64,000 nucleotides of DNA from positions 124,001-188,000 of the forward strand of contig NZ_JBHUEM010000001.1 of assembly GCF_042680805.1 (NCBI RefSeq), in the 5' to 3' direction. Below, in pieces: positions 59,410 through 64,000 of this stretch. Made by a program: the position numbers and the translations under genes. Below the pieces are notes generated by a model. The model saw only the letters and a program-made list of their open reading frames with translations. It had not been told where the DNA came from and did not search any database. This DNA comes from Bacillus_CJ salitolerans (GTDB lineage Bacteria > Bacillota > Bacilli > Bacillales > SA4). Each line of letters begins with the position of its first letter. The first letter of the stretch is position 1.

Positions 59410-59429
59410 CAACGAAGGGAAAATCAAAA

Positions 59430-60641
59430 ATGAGAAAAATAGTTCAAGAGTACCATCCTATAGTTTGGACGCTATTAGCAGGAACTGTGTTTGCAAGAGG
59501 CGCAAGCTTTGCGGCGATGCCTTTTCTAGCTTTATATTTATCTAAAACAACCGATATAAGCCCGATCCTTATAGGAATTACGATCGGGATTGGTCCCTTG
59601 ACAGGAACGGTAGGAGGATTTGTTGGGGGACATTTATCAGATCGGTATGGACGGAAAATTGTCATGCTGTCGACAATTTTCGTTTGGGCGTCAGTGTTTA
59701 TCGGTTTTGCTCTGTCTTCGCACGTGATAGCGTTTATGCTGTTAAATGCTCTAAATGGTTTATGCCGCTCATTCTTCGAGCCGACAAGTCAAGCTTTAAT
59801 GTCGGACGTAACACCAAAGGATAGACGTCTGAAGGTATTTGCAATGAGATACACGGCCATTAATATTGGGGCTGCGGTTGGACCTTTATTAGGAGCGTAT
59901 TTGGCCCTGGTTTCAGCTAATTTAACGTTCATTATTACGGGCTCGCTATATTTTGTATATGGCCTTGTTCTACTCCTATTATTGAATAAATATGAGACGA
60001 AAAATGTAAATGAAGGAAAAGCGGTTGTTACAATCAAAGCTGCTTTTACCGTGATACGTAAAGATGTTTCACTGCGTTACTTTCTACTCGGTGGAATTCT
60101 TGTGAACATCGGCTATTCTCAAATCGAATCATCCTTGCCTCAACATTTAGAGTCCATTATCCTAGATGGGGTTATTCTTTATTCTGTTTTGTTATCGATA
60201 AATGCGGTAACCGTTGTCATTTTGCAAATACCATTAAGCAAATGGGTTGAAAAGTGGAAAATTATGCATGTAATGATGCTTGGAGCGATTCTCTTTACGG
60301 CCGGATTTTTCGGTTTTGCGCTTTTTACAAATTGGACGGGCCTTATTGTAGCTATGATCGTAATAACCATTGGAGAAATATTTCTGTTTCCGTCAGGTAG
60401 TGTGTTTATTGATCGAATTGCACCAGAGGAGCTTAGAGGAACATATTTCGGTGCTGCGCAACTCCGCTCCATTGGTCATTCAACAGGTCCAATATTTGGT
60501 GGATGGGTATTAAGTCAATTTAATGGTCATGTGCTATTTTTAATTATTGGCTGTGTTGTTGCAAGTAGTATCGTATTTTATCATTATGGAAATGCACGCT
60601 ATGAAAAGTCATTGATAGAGAGGCCGGTCGTATCGGTTTAA
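59430..60641 (+). CDS. MFS transporter
   Basis: This 403-residue carrier has twelve membrane helices, with the MFS loop-2 motif GGHLSDRYGRKIVML at about 69-83 and a central cytoplasmic loop near 190-205. The N-terminal half matches DHA1-type drug/multidrug exporters. Substrate unknown. ATG 59430 lies 20 bp after the small Cys-protein gene; the AAGGGAAAA before it is a weak ribosome site. No regulator beside it. Confidence 0.85.
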   Translation: MRKIVQEYHPIVWTLLAGTVFARGASFAAMPFLALYLSKTTDISPILIGITIGIGPLTGTVGGFVGGHLSDRYGRKIVMLSTIFVWASVFIGFALSSHVIAFMLLNALNGLCRSFFEPTSQALMSDVTPKDRRLKVFAMRYTAINIGAAVGPLLGAYLALVSANLTFIITGSLYFVYGLVLLLLLNKYETKNVNEGKAVVTIKAAFTVIRKDVSLRYFLLGGILVNIGYSQIESSLPQHLESIILDGVILYSVLLSINAVTVVILQIPLSKWVEKWKIMHVMMLGAILFTAGFFGFALFTNWTGLIVAMIVITIGEIFLFPSGSVFIDRIAPEELRGTYFGAAQLRSIGHSTGPIFGGWVLSQFNGHVLFLIIGCVVASSIVFYHYGNARYEKSLIERPVVSV

Positions 60642-60721
60642 TATAATAAATTGAAATATGAATAATGTGGTTTCCCTTACAGAAAATAATAGTATGACAT
60701 GACAAAACTGAGGGGATAAAA

Positions 60722-61423
60722 TTGAAAAAAAACCACATAATTCTTTGTTTCGTAATAGTAATGATGGTCTGTGTCTTATCCGAAAGTCATCCAGAGGCTT
60801 TTTCGAATCAAGTAATCCAAAGGGGAGCCGTGGGCGAAGATGTCATTGAGCTTCAATCACGCCTCCAATATATTGGGTTCTATAAAGGAAAGATAGATGG
60901 CGTTTTTGGCTGGGGAACCTATTGGGCATTAAGAAATTTCCAAAAAGAATTTGGATTGCGGTCAGTCGATGGTGTTGCTGGTACCAAAACGAAACAAGCA
61001 CTTGAGAGGGTTACGAAATATAATAGGCCAAATGAGGGAGCTTCAGCCTCAAACATGCCAAAAGGTTATTCACAAAATGACATACAGTTAATGGCGAATG
61101 CTGTTTATGGAGAGGCACGAGGAGAGCCATATATTGGGCAAGTGGCAGTAGCGGCCGTCATTTTAAACCGTGTAAACAGCCCTACCTTTCCGAATACTGT
61201 CTCTGGTGTTATTTTTGAACCAAGAGCTTTTACCGCTGTTGCAGATGGTCAAATATGGCTAAAGCCGAACGAAACAGCAAAAAAAGCTGTCCTAGACGCC
61301 ATTAACGGCTGGGATCCGTCTGGAAATGCAATTTACTACTTTAACCCAAATACCGCTACAAGTGGATGGATATGGTCACGGCCTCAGATAAAGAAAATTG
61401 GACAACATATTTTTTGTAAATAA
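60722..61423 (+). CDS. sleB: SleB-type cell wall hydrolase with peptidoglycan-binding domain
   Basis: The 233-residue protein has a signal peptide (ILCFVIVMMVCVLSESHPEAF), a PG_binding_1 domain (about 37-95: GAVGEDVIELQSRLQYIG … GVFGWGTYWALRNFQ), and a SleB Hydrolase_2 domain (about 115-233) with the catalytic Glu in NAVYGEARGEPYIGQ and AVILNRV. SleB is the spore cortex lytic transglycosylase that opens modified peptidoglycan on germination. Partner YpeB is not next to it, so this may instead be the related YkvT. TTG 60722 with GAGGGG upstream. This supports a spore-former. Confidence 0.85.
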   Translation: MKKNHIILCFVIVMMVCVLSESHPEAFSNQVIQRGAVGEDVIELQSRLQYIGFYKGKIDGVFGWGTYWALRNFQKEFGLRSVDGVAGTKTKQALERVTKYNRPNEGASASNMPKGYSQNDIQLMANAVYGEARGEPYIGQVAVAAVILNRVNSPTFPNTVSGVIFEPRAFTAVADGQIWLKPNETAKKAVLDAINGWDPSGNAIYYFNPNTATSGWIWSRPQIKKIGQHIFCK

Positions 61424-61452
61424 AAAGCAGACCTTTGTGAAGGTCTGCTTTT
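61423..61452. terminator. Bidirectional terminator between sleB and the HAD gene
   Basis: Perfect 13-bp arms AAAAGCAGACCTT and AAGGTCTGCTTTT between convergent genes; the sleB stop is at its first base. Confidence 0.9.
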
Positions 61453-61460
61453 CCTATTTA

Positions 61461-62288
61461 TTATTTCCATGCGTTTGCAAGTGTAGGAATAACTAACAAA
61501 TTTGCCGATTCTTCATCACGATATGTTGGATGAATATATACTGCCTTCATTCCAAGTTTTAGAGCAGGAGCAATTTCATTAATGAAGTTATCTCCAATTG
61601 ATACAGCCTCATCAGCTTTCACGTTATATTGTTTTAATAACTTTTCAAAGTGTGAGGATGTTTGAGTTGGTTTCATCGCAGATGGCAGAATGTGTGTGAA
61701 AATTTTATCAAGTTCAAGCTCTCTTAAAAGTCGCCCTACATCATCAATATCACTGTTTGTACATAATACAATTTGTTTTGTTTCCTTTAATTCATTTAAA
61801 AACGGGATGAGCCCAGCTGTTTTAGTTAATTGAAATTGTTCGGTGACCATATACTCTTTAGTTTTATTGTAGTTAGTGTATGTATCTTTAACCCCATAAT
61901 GTTTTGCTGCAGCAAAGGGGAGCCACCATCCATCTCCAATGGCAATCATGTTCTCAAAGTTAAACTGAAGCGGGTCCTTATATAAATCTTTCACATCCAA
62001 AGGATCTACAAGTGTACCATCCCAACCATGCACTTCCGTTACTTGCAATGTCATTGGATCTAATGTGAGTACATAGTCGCGCTCCACATCATAGGCCTTT
62101 CCAATCTTTACAATATGTGAGCCTTCCTTCATTTCTGCATAGTCTTGCTCAAATCTGGCTTGTAACTCTGGGCTGTTTAGCTCATCCTTCAAAAGTTGAG
62201 CATAATAATCAAAGTGATCAGTATCTTCATAGAGTGTCCCGTCTAAATCAAAAATGACTAATTTTGCTGCCTTTAAAAAAGATCTCAT
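61461..62288 (-). CDS. HAD family hydrolase (phosphatase-like)
   Basis: The 275-residue protein starts KLVIFDLDGTLYEDTDHF, giving the DxD nucleophile pair D14/D16. Motif II is a late VLCTNSDIDD, and motif IV an acidic pair in EAVSIGDNFINEI, with PSAMKPTQTSSHF as Lys motif. It is a soluble phosphatase. A central region (about 60-110) is longer than in small HAD proteins and carries a beta-rich stretch. It forms a convergent pair with sleB. Substrate unknown. Confidence 0.85.
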   Translation of the reverse strand: MRSFLKAAKLVIFDLDGTLYEDTDHFDYYAQLLKDELNSPELQARFEQDYAEMKEGSHIVKIGKAYDVERDYVLTLDPMTLQVTEVHGWDGTLVDPLDVKDLYKDPLQFNFENMIAIGDGWWLPFAAAKHYGVKDTYTNYNKTKEYMVTEQFQLTKTAGLIPFLNELKETKQIVLCTNSDIDDVGRLLRELELDKIFTHILPSAMKPTQTSSHFEKLLKQYNVKADEAVSIGDNFINEIAPALKLGMKAVYIHPTYRDEESANLLVIPTLANAWK

Positions 62289-62428
62289 ACAATAAGCTCC
62301 TTTTTCTTTTCAAGTATGTACATTATTTTTCCAGTATATCATCTACATGATACCACAGATGTTTGATTCTTATGAATCCATACGATAACATTAATACGAC
62401 AAAGCTTTTGGGGAAGAGGGAAAGGAAA

Positions 62429-62689
62429 ATGGATATACCATTGCAACGTATTTTAAAAAAGATTGAACATGAGATACAGTTATCCTTAAAGGAGAGCAAC
62501 CAACATCAAATAAGAGATCATCTTTTATCCATCCGAACATTATGCAATATCGTTTTGGAGCAACCTATTGAGAAAAGTGAAGAAATGATAACTACATCAA
62601 AGGCAATTACACCTATGTTCACCAAAAAGAAAGAGCCCGTTGAAACAGAAGACGAGGATGGCAACGGAGAGTCTCTATTTGATTTCTAA
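62429..62689 (+). CDS. YwdI family protein (DUF5327)
   Basis: The 86-residue cytosolic protein (ATG 62429, AAAGGAAA upstream) has an amphipathic helical start MDIPLQRILKKIEHEIQLSL … IRDHLLSIRTLCNIVLEQP and an acidic tail ending ESLFDF. This matches the Bacillus YwdI family of unknown function; in B. subtilis it lies beside ung. The small Cys protein upstream at 59236 is often named uracil-DNA glycosylase, but the genes are 3 kb apart. Confidence 0.8.
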   Translation: MDIPLQRILKKIEHEIQLSLKESNQHQIRDHLLSIRTLCNIVLEQPIEKSEEMITTSKAITPMFTKKKEPVETEDEDGNGESLFDF

Positions 62690-62786
62690 GCTTCCATAAA
62701 GCGTTCTGTACAACATTACCAACCATAAAACAAGGGTGTCAAGGAAACAATGAGGGTACAGAGGCTTCGCTTTAGGAGGTGAAGAT

Positions 62787-63080
62787 ATGCCGCTAATAAA
62801 CGGTTCTTATGGGGATATGTTTTTAGTTAATTTAACTCAACATGCTAATTCAAAGATATCGCATGATCGTTATGATGTTTATGTAAATGGTGATTTTGTA
62901 GGTCATAAAACATTACTGACGCAGACTGAGGATATAACCGATGTTAATGATTTCTTACACTCACAAGGCTATAATCGATATGAGGCGAGTCTTAACGGTG
63001 ATCATTTTGAAATAAGGGCTGAAGATGAAACAGCAACTGACTTGGCTGAAGCTCTTCAAATATATTTACAAACAAGATAA
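62787..63080 (+). CDS. Hypothetical 97-residue protein
   Basis: A well-formed small gene with AGGAGGTG just before ATG 62787. The sequence NLTQHANSKISHDRYDVYVN … DFVGHKTLLTQTEDITDVNDFLHSQGYNRYEASLNGDHFEIRAED is soluble, mixed alpha/beta, and has no known motif. I do not recognise a family by name, although similar short proteins seem common in Bacillus. A terminator follows. It stands alone, and its function is unknown. Confidence 0.65.
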   Translation: MPLINGSYGDMFLVNLTQHANSKISHDRYDVYVNGDFVGHKTLLTQTEDITDVNDFLHSQGYNRYEASLNGDHFEIRAEDETATDLAEALQIYLQTR

Positions 63081-63081
63081 A

Positions 63082-63111
63082 TTAACCCGCCCTCATTTAT
63101 GGGCGGGTTAA
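63082..63111. terminator. Bidirectional terminator before pxpC
   Basis: Perfect 11-bp arms TTAACCCGCCC and GGGCGGGTTAA between convergent genes. Confidence 0.85.
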
Positions 63112-63116
63112 TTTAT

Positions 63117-64000
63117 CTAGAAGAAGAAATTCCTTTTGACATTGAACATTTTCTTTTGAGCCTGTTCAATCGTAACCTGCTTAAAATAAACGGTTCCAAA
63201 CCTTGGCAGCTGAGCAAATCTAGGAATATCAACGGATATGATGGTTCCAATTCTAGGGTATCCTCCTGTTGTTTGTCGATCAGCTAGTAAAACAATCGGA
63301 TGGCCGTTTGGGGGAATTTGAATAGCTCCAAATGGGATCGGATCAGAAGGTAACTGATTGGTATTTAGAAATTTTAGAGGCTGAGACGACTGTAATCGAC
63401 TTCCCATCCGGTCCCCCTGCTTGAAGGTAAATGATTGATTTTCAAAATTTGTAATAGATTCACTTTCAAAGTATTGGAGATGAGGGCCAGGAATGTAGCG
63501 AATGGTTACGGTTTCAGGAAAATTACGGATATACCTGGTTGAAAGTCCACGATTTCGTTTTAAGACAGAGGGGCTACCATATATTAAGTCACCGTTATGT
63601 AAGGTAGAGCCAAGTTCAGCTTTTGTATAGGTTGAGAAACTACCCATACTTTGTTTAAGATCAAATCCACCTGAAACAGCTAGATAAGCATATACTCCTT
63701 CGATTGGCTTGCCAAAGTTTAGAATATCCCCTTTATGAGCGGTATACGTTTTCCACGTCCGTATGGGCACATCATTTAATGTTGGTGAAAGATTGGCACC
63801 ACAGATGGCAAAAGTAGCCGAGGCAGTAAATAAAAGCATAGGCCCTACTAATGTCACCTCTAAAACAGCCGAATATAAAGGGTTACCCACTAATAAATTT
63901 GCCATATTAAATGAATAACGATCCATCGCACCAGAAGTAACAACACCATATTTTTGGTAGCCATAACGCCCTAAATCTTGGAAAGTTGTATATAAACAGG
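63117..64000 (-). CDS. pxpC: 5-oxoprolinase subunit C/biotin-dependent carboxyltransferase family (KipA/PxpC), N-terminus beyond window
   Basis: The frame is open beyond the window edge at 64000. The upstream part reads TTFQDLGRYGYQKYGVVTSGAMDRYSF, the conserved PxpC/KipA start, so the gene is longer than the 269 residues that begin at the internal ATG near 63926. Further motifs are ANLLVGNPLYSAVLE, KPIEGVYAYLAVSGGF and RQTTGGYPRIGTII. It forms with PxpB (KipI) and PxpA the ATP-dependent 5-oxoprolinase that opens pyroglutamate to glutamate. In B. subtilis KipA counters the sporulation kinase inhibitor KipI. Its partners are presumably just outside. Confidence 0.9.
   Translation of the reverse strand, partial: CLYTTFQDLGRYGYQKYGVVTSGAMDRYSFNMANLLVGNPLYSAVLEVTLVGPMLLFTASATFAICGANLSPTLNDVPIRTWKTYTAHKGDILNFGKPIEGVYAYLAVSGGFDLKQSMGSFSTYTKAELGSTLHNGDLIYGSPSVLKRNRGLSTRYIRNFPETVTIRYIPGPHLQYFESESITNFENQSFTFKQGDRMGSRLQSSQPLKFLNTNQLPSDPIPFGAIQIPPNGHPIVLLADRQTTGGYPRIGTIISVDIPRFAQLPRFGTVYFKQVTIEQAQKKMFNVKRNFFF

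Noticed and set aside
1..64000. tRNA, rRNA, integrase or transposase genes
   Set aside because: No cloverleaf, rRNA segment or recombinase motif was recognised on either strand.

Overview
The window is AT-rich, gene-dense chromosome of a Gram-positive, endospore-forming, motile bacterium of the Bacillaceae. The evidence is strong AGGAGG-type ribosome binding sites with many TTG/GTG starts, a T-box leader before proS, a perfect PerR-type box, sigma-D-like promoters before chemoreceptors, YhbD/bactofilin, YwdI, YkvI and SleB-type proteins, and an immune-inhibitor-A-like protease. There are no rRNA or tRNA genes, no prophage, no transposase and no CRISPR array. Most of it reads as ordinary backbone with intergenic repeats and several decaying genes.

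Layout. 0-5.4 kb: end of a ThrE-type exporter, an acetamidase, a TetR-controlled MBL hydrolase operon ending in a gene remnant, and a nitrilase-GNAT pair. 5.4-16.2 kb: chemoreceptor, TldE/TldD pair, a deleted aldo/keto reductase, kynA, a two-component system divergent from YhbD-bactofilin, and a peptidoglycan amidase. 16.2-35.3 kb: intergenic repeats, a Rieske oxidoreductase, an ABC-F protein, two BCCT transporters, kbl-tdh for threonine breakdown, a secreted M6 protease, a two-domain methyltransferase protein, RarD, a frameshifted amidohydrolase, and GNAT and NfrA-like genes. 35.3-43.2 kb: an ECF sigma remnant, LOG protein, alpha-glucosidase, a peroxide-defence pair, and a TetR-regulated ABC exporter. 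43.2-64 kb: second chemoreceptor, hydrolases, M29 peptidase, PadR-MFS, cyclase, zwf, T-box-proS, Hsp20, a small Cys protein, MFS, SleB-type hydrolase, HAD, YwdI and the start-truncated pxpC.

The outstanding feature is at 38.4-40.3 kb. A peroxiredoxin gene has an in-frame TGA exactly where the peroxidatic cysteine belongs (PxxxTxx-TGA). The protein has no other cysteine, reads on intact for 109 codons, and has a stable hairpin just after the TGA. It follows a gene for a glutaredoxin-thioredoxin reductase fusion that carries a perfect PerR-type box in its promoter. The simplest reading is a selenocysteine peroxiredoxin reduced by its glutaredoxin-reductase neighbour under peroxide control. A nonsense mutation is the alternative.

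The second notable feature is a family of about 230-bp intergenic repeats: two well-kept copies, one copy interrupted by a different, bcr1-like repeat, and one decayed copy. Their large hairpin changes sequence between copies while keeping both arms complementary. Two intergenic regions also hold degenerate tandem repeats with periods of about 20.5 and exactly 21 bp.
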